Both the position numbers and the translations under genes were made by a program. The notes under the pieces are model-generated. The model did no database searches. It was not told the DNA's origin and was given only the letters and a program-made list of their open reading frames with translations. A DNA stretch of 64,000 bases from Argopecten irradians (Eukaryota > Mollusca > Bivalvia > Pectinida > Pectinidae): contig NC_091144.1 in the NCBI RefSeq assembly GCF_041381155.1, positions 34,635,262 to 34,699,261 on the forward strand, in the 5' to 3' direction. Each line of letters begins with the position of its first letter. Position 1 is the stretch's first letter. Below, one piece after another: positions 53,301-64,000 of the stretch.

Positions 53301-55600
53301 AGATGCAAATAGCTAATTTTTGCAAGGGATTATCTAACATCTCATGAATAGGATGAATTTATCTTTCCTCGTGAATTCTGATTTATGGGAGACTAAATGT
53401 AGTTTTTGGCCAGCTTAAACTGCAATGAGCAGTTTTAAAAATATGGACATTGATACTGGTCATCGTGTAGTCCGAAAAATGGTCGGAGCTGATGGCTTTG
53501 CTGAATTAATTGGCAATAAAATAGAATTAAAGGTGTCTCTCAGTCAGCTAGGTCTGTTGTTTACCCATGAAAGCACACAGAAGCATTTCTCTTATGTTTT
53601 TTTTAACAGCGGTCATGTCATGTTAAAAATAATGAAACTTTGATCATATACTCTAGCAATCATATTTGCAATCAACTGATTACTTCTGTATATTAACTCA
53701 TATTCAATAAATATAAATGTTCTTCTTGGTCATGTTTATAAAAAAAATGTTAGTTTTCAAATTATTTCGACTGTAAAAGACTTAAAACTACAATTACATA
53801 AACTCATATTCAATAAATATGAACATTGTACTTTGTCAATATAAATTTAAAAAAAAATAGTTTTCAGAACATTTTGGCTGTAAATGAATTAAAACTGACT
53901 TGCTGATATTGGCTTTTATTTCAACTTTCTAGTGTTTATGTCTACAACTACTATGTCTTACTCTAAACTAACTTTATTTTCGCTTGATATTTAAATATTT
54001 ATAATCATTATTTAGCTTCTTCGTTCTTTTCAACACATTCGTTAATTCATAGTCTATCATTTAAAATATATTTTATTAAATCAAAAGAATCAATTAGGAT
54101 CGGGCAGCAGACAAAGCCTATATACGCCCTCTCAGCATGATTACATGCATGCATGTAGAAGCATGTTAAAAATCGTATTTGCATATTTGCAGTGGACTTT
54201 TTAAAATAACATATAACAATTATTTTTTAGAATTGACCAAAATCATACATGTTACTGAAAAATAATCTAAATTAATAGTTTCGCATTCAGTGACTCTTAT
54301 ACTGACACTTGTGCATTCATTTGATCTTTTGTACAATTTATCGCGGAATATTTGAATTTGAGTTCGAGCGTCCATATATGAAAGAAGTGATATTTTAGTG
54401 GAGAGATATTGTTTTAAGGTATATATTCCGTAATTTGGATACTTAAGAATTAAAAGGAGCACTTTTTATAACGTTATTCACCATCAACAATTTGAGAATT
54501 ATAATACTTAAAATGCATACGTTTTAATTTTACAAGTACACATAATAACTCAAAATGACTTAGGGCAGTACTGAGAAGTTGTTGTATACATTCATCAATT
54601 CTTATGGTATTCAATAGATTACCGAAGAGAGAATAACATGTCAATATTCTCCCACAGTTGTGGCATATACATATGACTTAATGGTTTATGACTTCCGATG
54701 TAAAATCTGTCCTTATCTATAAGAGTATTTTCAATTTTAAAAGACATGTAAACAATTTATTTCAGGCTTAACATATATGTTATATATGATACACGTTTAT
54801 GTTATGGAAATAAAACGCAAAATTAGAGTGTATTCTAATATTCTATTATGGCCCTGTCCAGAGGGGACTGTTCTCCTATAGTGTTGTCTGGCGAGGTATG
54901 GTCCCCGAGTGGAAGACGAGGGGACTATACCTCGCCAGACAACACTATATGAGAACTCTTCCCCAGGGAAAGGGCCATAATAGATTTAGTACGTCACATG
55001 ACATTCATTATGACGTCATATATTTAGTCGCGTGCTCATTCCCGGGGGAATATACTTTGGTATAGTTCCCGTAGTCAGGTATAGTCTCCCGTAGTCAAGA
55101 AGGACAGGGAACTGTCGCAAAATAGATCATGGCTGTTATCCAATCGCATTCCTAGTAATTATCATGTGATGTACTAAATACTAAATAAACAACGAAGCGT
55201 TTGATAATAAGGATACATCCTGAATTTTGTGTGTTATATCTCCTTAATTATAACATAAGAATATATGCAAATAACTTTTCTTACGTAACAACGTAGAACT
55301 CGAGAACTAAAACAATATTCTACATATATATATACTGTGTGGGACTTGTTTATTCTTATAATTATACAAATATGGAGACGAACTATACAAATATAAAAAA
55401 ATATTTTAGTATTCACTAATCTACGTATAAAATTGACACATTTCATTGGGTAAATAGTAATTTTCAGTAAGAAATTGTTCAGTAATATTAATGAAATAAA
55501 AGTATATGATTTAACATTTTATCATTGCCTTTTTAGTTGCTAGTAACTAATTCATAAATTTACACATAACCTGTCCAACAACATGTCACTGGAAATCGAG
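53300..55600. other. Intergenic interval between glass and the 55.7 kb exon
   Basis: AT-rich. A 72-codon frame at 53.4-53.6 kb has no recognisable features and is not called. A large hairpin lies at 54.84-54.99 kb. Confidence 0.5.
54842..54985. repeat. Large hairpin, arms of about 65 bp
   Basis: CTATTATGGCCCTGTCCAGA / ggggactgttctcctatagt / gttgtctggcgaggtatggt pairs with accatacc-type sequence on the other side: actatacctcgccagacaac / actatatgagaactcttccc / cagggaaagggccataatag. The loop is about 10 bp around tggaagac. Related sequence (gggaatatactttggtatag, agtctcccgtagtc) continues to about 55190, so it may be the end of a larger element. Confidence 0.8.
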
Positions 55601-55716
55601 GATTGGTTTCCAGTGTGAATGGCCTTGTCTTACATCTACATTGAAAGAGTTTCATGTGAATTGTTTCCAGTAAGGTTTCGGCGTCTGGTATCGCACCAGA
55701 CCTGTATATCGCTGTC

Positions 55717-55902
55717 ATGACCGATCTACAAGTCAACCAGAAACAGCAGACGACAGTGCTGCCTTATCTCTGTGAAGATCGGGTGGGCACGTCCACCATC
55801 TCCCCACCAACCCCCTCCGTCTCCTCACCGTCCACCGACTCTATAATTAGCCACGCCTTCGTACACGATTACGGGTATATGGCTGGAAGGAAAACACGAG
55901 CG
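55717..55902 (+). CDS. Probable first coding exon of an unrecognised gene (continues beyond a splice donor)
   Basis: ATG at 55717 (TGTC before, ACC after) opens 62 codons ending RKTRA at a donor (GCG/GTAACG), phase 0. Reading on gives only eight more residues before a stop. The stretch is clearly richer in G+C than its surroundings and encodes a Ser/Thr/Pro-rich segment (STISPPTPSVSSPSTDS) followed by FVHDYGYMAGRKTRA. The upstream 100 bp is also G/C-richer and may be 5' UTR. I do not recognise the family and found no convincing next exon, so the gene probably continues beyond the window or across a long intron. Partial. Confidence 0.5.
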
Positions 55903-56219
55903 GTAACGTCTGTGACTTCTGCTACGTAAAACAGATCATGGAATTATTTTAATGACTAATGTTGATATTTCTGATTCTTGATTACGATCTAACAAAGTAA
56001 AGCATCACGGTGAAGGTTTACTTTGGGATGTTTGCTTACGATTTAGATTTTTGTGTAATATGATAACATGATATCGAATGTATCCACAGAATTAAAAGTT
56101 TTGTCAGTCCTCACAGTAAACAAATAATTAAAATAGGATTAATTCAGCATTCAAGTCGAATCGGCAGCCATACATTTAAATTATTTTGAAATATTGACTC
56201 TGTTGAATTATCTTTCAAA

Positions 56220-56530
56220 GATGCAATTCTACTATCTTATTTATTTCATTTAACGTTTCATATGGGTAGGAAAATCACTTTTGTTTGCAAACAACTGCAT
56301 GGAAAAGTTTTCTAATCTTATAACCATAACCATTATATAACCACATGGAATTTAAAAAAGAATAGTGTCACCAAGGCTTATAAAATATAATTAAATGCCC
56401 ATACTATTCGATGGAATGAAATTGAAATGGCAAAACTGACGTTTTAATGTACGATTCCATCGATTTATCAAGGCATTTTTTCTAATTCAATAGGCAACGT
56501 CAATGTCTATTGTTTGAAAACAAAGAAATA
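56220..56530. mobile_element. Family 2 element, decayed copy
   Basis: Retains tttgtttgcaaac, agtgtcaccaaggctta, gattccatcgatttatc and caataggcaacgtcaatgtc in family order. Confidence 0.45.
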
Positions 56531-57079
56531 TATTTATATGTTAATGTCTGTCAGCCAGCATTGACGCTACATACATCAGTCCTATTTTTCTAGCCACATT
56601 GTAAACTATATGACAGCACAAGAATACTATATTGTTGTTACGAAGATTTATTTTCTACAAAAGTTTTTAATTTCACACATATCGTATACTTATTTGATCA
56701 TTATAAAATTTCATATATATTTTTGTCTGTATATATCTGTGGACAATGTTTGTTTCTGTGGACAATGTTTGTATCTATTTTGTTACTTTATAGAAATAAA
56801 CCGATTTCTAGGACAAAAATTTAGAATTCCATAATAAGCCTTGGACTGTTGACTATTATCAAACTTTTAGGACACTTTCCCTTTCCACCATGAGCCGATC
56901 ATATCACATAAGCTATGCTTTGAATTTGTTGTAAAAGTTGATCTGTATCCGATATGTTCTATTTGTAGAGATATCCTATAAAACAAAGCACATCCAATTA
57001 TACCTACAATGTTTGGGTATGTTAACAGCTGCTTCACTTTAGATTCTTTATAATATATTTGTGATAAACTGTAATCCAG

Positions 57080-57265
57080 CTTACTTCGGCGGAAAGCTCC
57101 AGTGATATAGCACTGTAAAAAATGTTTGCACTATTACAAAGCAACACATCATGGATATACCAGAGACTCCCAAAACATAAAGACATCCACACACCACAAC
57201 ACATAGCACACATAGGAGACAGTCCTTAACTGACCCTGGCTGTTAATATGACGTTAAACGCAAAA
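57080..57265 (+). mobile_element. SINE-like element, 5'-truncated and diverged copy
   Basis: Shares ttcggcgg, cagtgatatagcact, atataccagagactcccaaa, acagtccttaactgaccctg and gctgttaatatgacgttaaa with the 25.1 kb element; the tail is A-rich. Confidence 0.6.
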
Positions 57266-57589
57266 TACAAAAACAAATATCTTTGGTATTTTTTTTTTAA
57301 TTTCTTTTCATTTACCAGTTCATCTTGGTGTTTGCGAATGACAACAGCTTTGCGGAGTGCTGTGAAACGTGTGTCAGCCAACATTGATGGGGTCAAAATA
57401 TCAGAAAGTTTATAAAAAGGTTTTTGTGTAACAAACCTTTAAAGCAAATTTAGATACAACCAAAATTAGATCATTCACAAATCTTTCAAAAATAGATATT
57501 TTTACGGTCTATAAATGTGATGAAATTATATAATGTTTATTTACTCATTTATTTACTAGTATTACAATTAGTAAAATTTACTTTTGTGT

Positions 57590-57802
57590 GTGTTGTTTGG
57601 TGTCTTCGACAGCATGTTTCAGAGATATAGCACTTAAAAAAGGACAATAGTTCCACTATACAAGAAGACACAACATGAATATACCGCAGTCTCCCAAAAC
57701 ACGCACCTCGCATAACACACACCCTTTAAACCGAATACATGGGAGGCCGTCCTTACATGACCCTGTTGTGAATAGGAAGTTAATTAATCAAACAAACAAA
57801 CA
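57590..57802 (+). mobile_element. SINE-like element, 5'-truncated copy
   Basis: TTGTTTGGTGTCTTCGACAG, gaatataccgcagtctccca, TGGGAGGCCGTCCTTACATG and an AAACAAAC tail match the 3' 210 bp of the 25.1 kb element. Confidence 0.75.
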
Positions 57803-60800
57803 AAAGTTTAAGTTTTACATTTCAAAATCTATTTCACAATTGTTATATCACAATAGAGAACGCATTAGCATCGGTCTTATTAAGAAATCATTTCCCATGT
57901 ACAAATTAAAATAAAGTCAAATTTATACAGTTTTCATTTTTCAGATAAAAAATACTCTTTTTCATAATACTATGTTTAACTATCAAACGTGATACCATTG
58001 TTGGCTTTCTAAGAGAAAAAATAATGACAAAAGCATTGTTTTCCGTTTAACAACGCCAGTGTGAAAACCGTACGATGAACCTGTAATTTGTAGAAGTCGC
58101 CCTGTGTTGACCATCGTCCAGTTTAGAATTAAGATGTCCACACGTAAATATCAATGTCCACCTCAGTGGTCATCAACTATCCAGCCCTTCCAGCTAAACG
58201 CGAGAATAAATACAGGGGCGTGGTTCAAAAAATCTGACCTGGCTTCATAAAAACTCAGTGTTAAACACCTTCGGTCAGTTGTCCAGCTGGTGTCTAATTA
58301 ACTACGTCCGAGCACGCGATCACCGGTGGTCAGTTTGGTGGTCCTTTGTTATGGTCAGTTCATCGTCTTTGATCAGTAGAAGAAAAACGTTCTTCGCTAT
58401 GACACGTTTCGGTTTTTTCTGAGAGAAGTGTTTGCGGCGATATAAATACACGTGTAACTTGTCATATACCATGATAGTAAGTGACAATAGGAGCCTCCGG
58501 ACACACTGACCTTTGGTCAAACTCAGTACCAATGACTATCTAAAGGAGTACATTGCACATTTACTAGCATGTCGTTTTAAAATGCGAAACCCTATTTAAG
58601 TATGTCACAACTCAATCATTGCCATACGACAGATGTCTATTGTTATCAATTTAATAAGAGTATAATGTAAAGCATTAAGAATGTATTTACAGTATGCCCG
58701 TTCAAAACTTTCGAGATTTAGTTATCGTTCGAGATTTCTCACGAACTCCAGCAAACATTTATACTCATTCTTTCCATATGTAGATAATATACTTTATACT
58801 AGAACAATAAATTGATGCATTATCTGTTATTTGGGTTTATTTGAAAATCATCATACAACAACAAACTAGGCCCACCAATAAATACAGTTTAACATTTAGC
58901 CATCAAAGTAAGCATGGCACTCATGTTAGAATCATATAATGTGAGTAACATTTAAAAAAAATATTAATTAAATCATCGTGTTCACATTAAAATGATTTCA
59001 TTGTGATACAGAAAATACACATTGAATTTGAACAATATTTCTTTAAGTTCATGCATGCTTTTAATTTGTTAATCATTTAATCATGAACTTTTTTTTTAAT
59101 TTTTTATTTTCCAAACAATTTATTAACAAAGACTACATTTGCCACATGCACATTACTCCAATTTTATTTCATTATGACATTTTCCTCTCATATACTAGAA
59201 ATTACATTGTTTTTGTTATTATTAATGAAAATGGGGCAGGGGGTGAGAAAAGTAAAAGAAAGACGAATGAAAAAGGGGGGAAGGAGGTAAAGGGGAATAA
59301 GGGTATGAAGAGGGATGGTATATAAACTAATAAATAAACAATTAACATAAGGGGAAGGAGAGAAAAGGAAAGAATAAACGGCCAGAAATTGGATATCAGG
59401 TCACAGAAATACACAAATGTATACATAGTGCAAGCATGACACATGGCAAAACAAAATATGTATAAATAGCTATTTCATTCAATCCTATGGTATATACAAT
59501 TTTGATCTAGTTTCCCCAAAAAGCATAGTTTCTTTATTAATTGCAAAAGGAATATATTTGTTTATTTGTTTGATTTTATGTGATACATAAAATTCACATT
59601 GAATTTGAACAATATTTTTAAAAAAAAGTTATTGCATGCTTTGTTAATTATTTAATCATGACGTTCCCATTGAAAAAAAATTATTCTGCCATACCGAAAG
59701 TTCACATTGAATTTGAGTATTTGAATAACTATTTTTTTTCACATTAAAATGATCTGATATGAAAATGAAAATTACAACCCATTATGTATGGTATTACTTT
59801 TGTATCTGATTTGGATTTGTTAGGAAGGGTATAACTAGCAGTTGTCATCCACGCTTACCCTCGGGGTACTAGTTTACCCGTATAACAGGAAACAATATGA
59901 CACGGTAACCAGGTAACTATGGAAATTGTGGCAATTAAAAGCGTCACAAAGACCATGACTGCTGAAACATCATATCAATGTTTTAAAGTATCATGTAATA
60001 GAATTGTAACGGCCACAGTGCGCACGACCCGGATCACTTGACATTAATTGAAACCGCTGTAACTTGTCCAGAAACCACTCAAGCGTTTGATAGCACACAG
60101 GGTAACAATTGGTGAGTTTATTTTCGTTCGGCGAGGACGAATTGAAAATACACATAGAACCATGTGAGACGGACAAGACGACCTTACGCTTCCGTTTCTC
60201 TCTGTAGTTGATCACTACTTAAGACTGGTCAAAATTATTAAAGAAAAACATTATTAATTATAGACAGTAAAATTAAAATTCAGAACATTGTCTAGAACCT
60301 TTGTGTGGTCAGAGGACAAATGTAAGACATTTGTGCGTTTCAGAATATGCTAGATTTTATATCATAAGATTTCTAAATCCACGGTATTAGTGACTCTGTT
60401 TCAAAAACTCAAATGAGACTTGTCACCTAAGAGAAAACTTACATAGTCTTTTCCTGTTGTCAAATCTTATTTCAATTTATTACTGAATCGAAATTTTCTT
60501 GAAATGTAAAATAATGAAGTCTTTTTCATTGTTAATTAACAATAATATTTCAATGGGTAAATTAATATACACTGGATAATAACGAGAAATAAAAGTGACA
60601 TGAAAAAAGACAATACTATTTAACAAAAGTGAAGTCAAGTAATGTTATAGGAATTCATTATATATATAACAAAAACTTAGTAATTATAAGAAAAAGAAAT
60701 GTAACTGGCTTAATTCTGCTATGTTCTAATGAACATAACGCTAAACTGTGTAGACAACAAATCGATTTAAATTTATTTTTAAATTAATATTAAGATTTTT

Positions 60801-61221
60801 TTTCGTAGTCTTTGTCAAAACTAATTAGATTATCTTTTTTCTCATTAGTGTCTTTTTATCATCTTGTGTATTTCACCTGCGAAATAATTAGTGATGCATG
60901 TCTGTAAGCATCAACTTTCTGTCTCAGCAATTTACTATCGCAAAAGCATCAGATACCTGTTCTACACAATTGTACGATACCGCCAGGTATCTAATATAAC
61001 TAGTGGTTAAATTCAAATCAACTGCAAACGGTTTTGCCGAATCGCGCCGTCAAAAATTACTTTGTCAATAGCCCTGGTAGGGATCACTGGTGGACGCCAC
61101 ACGTAGTGAAACCGACAAAAACTGGATAACGAGTCGCTTTCTTTAACAAATTAATTCCGTGCGATTAAAGATGTTTACTATTTACTGGTTTCATAGCTGA
61201 GATATAATGTTATTCAAAGAT

Positions 61222-61270
61222 CCAATTAGCTGCAGTGACAGCAGAACTCCAACTGAGCTACCGGGTGTCA
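61222..61270 (-). other. Degenerate tRNA-like sequence
   Basis: On the minus strand ACCCGGTAGCTCAGTTGGAG matches a tRNA D-arm/A-box and CTGC/GCAG could form an anticodon stem. A canonical T-arm/B-box is not present. It is probably a decayed tRNA-derived repeat head, not a functional tRNA. Confidence 0.35.
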
Positions 61271-63109
61271 GTTTCAAAAATCAACGCATGCGTAAAGAGT
61301 CGTAAAAAACAGCAGTGGAAGTGAGCGTTGGTCTCACAGAGGGTTGTCCACGCGAGAAAAGGTAAATTGCAGGCGACGAATGGACGAAACTGTAACGTTA
61401 GCTGTATTTGGTGTTTTAAGTCAGCCTAATTGCAGAGTAGGGTGTATAATTTATCCGGATCTCGAGGGAAGCTACAATCTTCCACGGAGCCGTATTGGTC
61501 TACACTGTATGTCTTCGGATTAAGGGACAATGTTTTTATTAAAGTATAACACATGTCGATAAATTTCACGAAAACATTTATTTTCTCGGGACAATTCTCT
61601 TTTCTTAAGAACCATTGTGCGCTACTGAGGTTTATTTATGGGCAGTTGTAATTGTTTTGGTAGAAGACATTAAGTTTTTTCGCATTTGATGTCCGTGTCA
61701 CCACGACTCTCTGACACCACGAAGGTCATCATGACTTTAATCCCATAAACTGATGATACAACCAATTAATGTTTGTAACATCGATAAATTAGGCTTATTA
61801 TCTTCAAAAGTAATCGATAAAGTCTTAATTCAATAATTAGCATAATCAGAGATTATTTGTTTAAGACAAGTTTGGGCTTCAGTTGAATATAAATTAGAAC
61901 AGTAAACTTGGAATAAATTATAGGGTATTTTATTGGCATTTTGGGAGGAAAAACATTAATTTTAAAACTATTGTTACATAAATAGTGAACATTTCATATG
62001 TGATGATTTGAAGACAATATGTGCCATGTCACCTTCTTCAGACAAATAACCATGCAACATAAGGACACAAAGGTGTACAAAATGTATGAATTGTCTTCGA
62101 AATGAAAGTCGAATAGTGATGATTGTTGTCGATTTCGGTACTGCTTATGGTACAGTTGTACTTTCAAACCTGATTTCTTTTTAGAAATTAAAATTTCCAA
62201 GTGCAATGCTGGACCGTCAAATTTTGTTAGGGTGACAGAAACTGCAGATAGGTTAGCTGGGCATACAAATAATTATACTGATGCATTTTAGACTGATATT
62301 TCTATATGGGAAAAATATGTGTAAATACATTTTAGATAAAGTTAAACTTCATTTTAGTTGCCATGGAATTGAAATTGATAAAACACGAAAATCGGAATAA
62401 CTATGAAAAAAATTATTTAATGATAAAAAACCCACAAAAAAATATCAAAATACCAACAAAAATCATTTGCATGTATATACTAGGAAAGAAAAAAATTATG
62501 AAATGAGATAAACATACGTTTTGATAAAGAATAATTTACATGTGTCTTTAGAAAGACTCAGACAGGTATCCTGTTAGAGTAGCAGGTCGTATGTAAAACA
62601 AGTTATCGTGATATATTACTCGCCACGAGCAAATATATTTTACTTAAACAAGTTGATTAATCAGTCGGGGTATCAATAATAGTTTAAACCTAAAAAACAA
62701 GCATAGTCCATAAATGTGTGTGATTTCAAAACTATATCTGATTAATTAAAAACTGCAGAGTATAAAATTGCTAAAATATGTTTTGACTGTTAGTTGTAGT
62801 AGAGAATTTTAAACGAATTGTAAAACAATAGATAAAAATAAATCATTTACCTAGCACCCTTAAAAAATATATGAGAAAGCTTCAAGATGAATTATCAAAA
62901 AAAAGGTTATTTATTTTTCATATTGGATTCATTTTCCTATTGATATGAGATAATCGATCGCCGTGACATTACCGTAATAAAACTAAACCAACTAATTCAG
63001 AAACTAAAGAGATATGAATAAAAATGACAATGAGAAATGTACATAATTACAAACCATATCTAGTGAACGCTTTTGTATACAATTTATAAAATTCATATGT
63101 GCTATTATG

Positions 63110-63460
63110 CGTATTTCATTTCTATCCTCTCATACTTACACTTGTAATACTGACTGGTCTATGGCAATGCACCCATGTCGCCTGAAGCTGTGTTGCATGG
63201 CTACCAAAACAATAAAGCCTTGTGACATCAGAGCCTCTACAAAATTATTGTTAGTTTTTGGTACAGTTTTAACCGTGTTTTTCAGAAACTAGGCTGAATT
63301 TACTTTAAAAGATACAAACTTTTACAAACTTAATTTGCGTTGAAAATATCACGCAGTTTTCATTTATAGAGAATTGACTTGCAAGCCTCAGGTTTTACAA
63401 CATTCTTACCCCCGGGTAGAATATCCCTATCCTTAATATCCACATATGAAAGAGTCTTAT
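63110..63460. mobile_element. Family 5 element, second copy
   Basis: Shares gtaatactgactggtctatg, aataaagccttgtgacatca, gaaaatatcacg and the end atccctatccttaatatcca, catatgaaagagtctta with the 43.6 kb copy, but lacks the foldback's left arm. Confidence 0.65.
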
Positions 63461-63855
63461 ATCATTATCGGAACAAACATGGAAATTGATCATTTTTTGA
63501 GATGCTACAGCTGTGATGAATGATATTTTTTCTCTATCAAAAACAGAGGCAGACAAATTAGTATTTTTCTTCAGTTACAAAGGTTACTTATTTTACACCC
63601 TTAGCACTATTGATTTATCTGACTTACTTCAATATAGAAAAAATATTAAAAACAATTATTTGCGTCCTGAAGAAAATCCATGATACTATGTCCTATATGG
63701 AATGAAGTACTGACTGAGCATGGACCGAAAGCAAAAATAAATCATTTTACATTATTTTTATGTTATATAATGCTTATATTATTTTTATAATTTTTATGTT
63801 CATTAGAGCATAAATACATGTATAGACACAAATTAGTGTTTAAATGATGCGTGTC

Positions 63856-63886
63856 GTTATGTTCTGTCGGCGACAGGGCATCTTTA
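63856..63886 (+). repeat. Short dispersed repeat end
   Basis: TTATGTTCTGTCGGCGACAG, ggcatctttaa is a diverged match to the blocks at 6286 and 13479. Confidence 0.5.
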
Positions 63887-64000
63887 ACACTCTTTTTATA
63901 ATATTTGATTTTGTCTGTAGCGTACAGTGCTTGGGTCACCACGGAACTGGTCAGTGATCCTAGAAGCTAAACTACTGTATACCATCTTTCTTTCCAATAA

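Larger units (their letters stand above)
55930..64000. other. AT-rich interval with scattered repeats
   Basis: Apart from the repeats listed separately, no gene is supported. G/C-richer patches at 58.1-58.5, 60.0-60.2 and 61.0-61.5 kb might be promoters or untranslated exons; for example CGCGAGAAAAG/GTAAAT at about 61363 looks like a splice donor. None has recognisable coding content. This interval may be intron of the gene starting at 55.7 kb. Confidence 0.4.

Noticed and set aside
53425-53643. 72-codon plus-strand frame upstream of glass
   Set aside because: It has an ATG and some hydrophilic character, but no recognisable motif, splice context or composition shift; chance is likely.
57340-57425. 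Short plus-strand frame MTTALRSAVKRVSANIDGV
   Set aside because: Coding-like composition but only 25 codons, in a SINE-rich neighbourhood with no donor. Could be a repeat fragment.
58320-58532. Minus-strand frame near a TATA-like sequence
   Set aside because: No family, and the TATA-like sequences (ataaatac, cataaaaac) lie in AT-rich DNA where they are expected by chance.
59991-60215. 74-codon minus-strand frame in a G/C-richer patch
   Set aside because: No family resemblance, no convincing splice sites and no neighbouring exons. Noted only as a possible unassigned exon.
61222-61270. Functional tRNA gene
   Set aside because: A D-arm-like A-box is present, but no T-arm/B-box and no canonical anticodon loop were found.
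1-64000. CRISPR arrays, operons, bacterial-type terminators, LTR or other virus-like elements
   Set aside because: Intron-bearing animal genes dominate. No regularly spaced direct repeats, no paired LTRs and no reverse transcriptase, integrase, capsid or transposase frames were seen.

Overview
This is a eukaryotic, AT-rich (roughly two thirds A+T) stretch of animal nuclear DNA. The gene families, the dense small inverted-repeat elements and the SINE types point to a lophotrochozoan, most probably a bivalve mollusc. That placement is inference from gene and repeat content. Exons were found by following reading phase across GT/AG splice sites by eye, with no transcript support. I saw no virus-like or LTR element.

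Layout. (1) 2.9-10.8 kb, minus strand: a complete seven-exon SoxH/Sox30 gene of 1010 codons; all exon phases close exactly. (2) 11.05-12.67 kb, plus strand: a two-exon gene of 209 codons, divergent from SoxH across a 210-bp gap with a cAMP-response-type site. I do not recognise its family. (3) 13-20 kb: no recognised gene; many foldback elements and two minisatellites. (4) 20.1-23.1 kb, minus: an Ikaros/Hunchback-type C2H2 zinc-finger gene with two coding exons, 672 codons and the characteristic C-terminal finger pair. (5) 23-29 kb: SINEs, tandem repeats and nested DNA elements. (6) 29.3-31.3 kb and 37.0-38.4 kb, minus: two tandem paralogues of a small secreted Gly/Tyr-rich protein (75 and 70 codons), each with a non-coding first exon, TATA box and non-coding last exon. 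(7) 44.2-52.75 kb, minus: a complete three-coding-exon orthologue of Glass, 448 codons. (8) 53-64 kb: mostly non-coding, with one convincing plus-strand first coding exon at 55.7 kb and several repeats.

How it fits together. Three developmental transcription-factor genes lie on the same strand with long AT-rich introns. No operon-like or pathway relation between them is visible. The only close functional couplings are the SoxH/divergent-gene promoter and the duplicated secreted-peptide pair, whose promoters and exons are conserved while their introns are not. Non-coding space is dominated by short non-autonomous DNA elements of at least eight inverted-repeat families, often nested. Perfect TGACGTCA sites are unusually frequent, several of them inside those elements.
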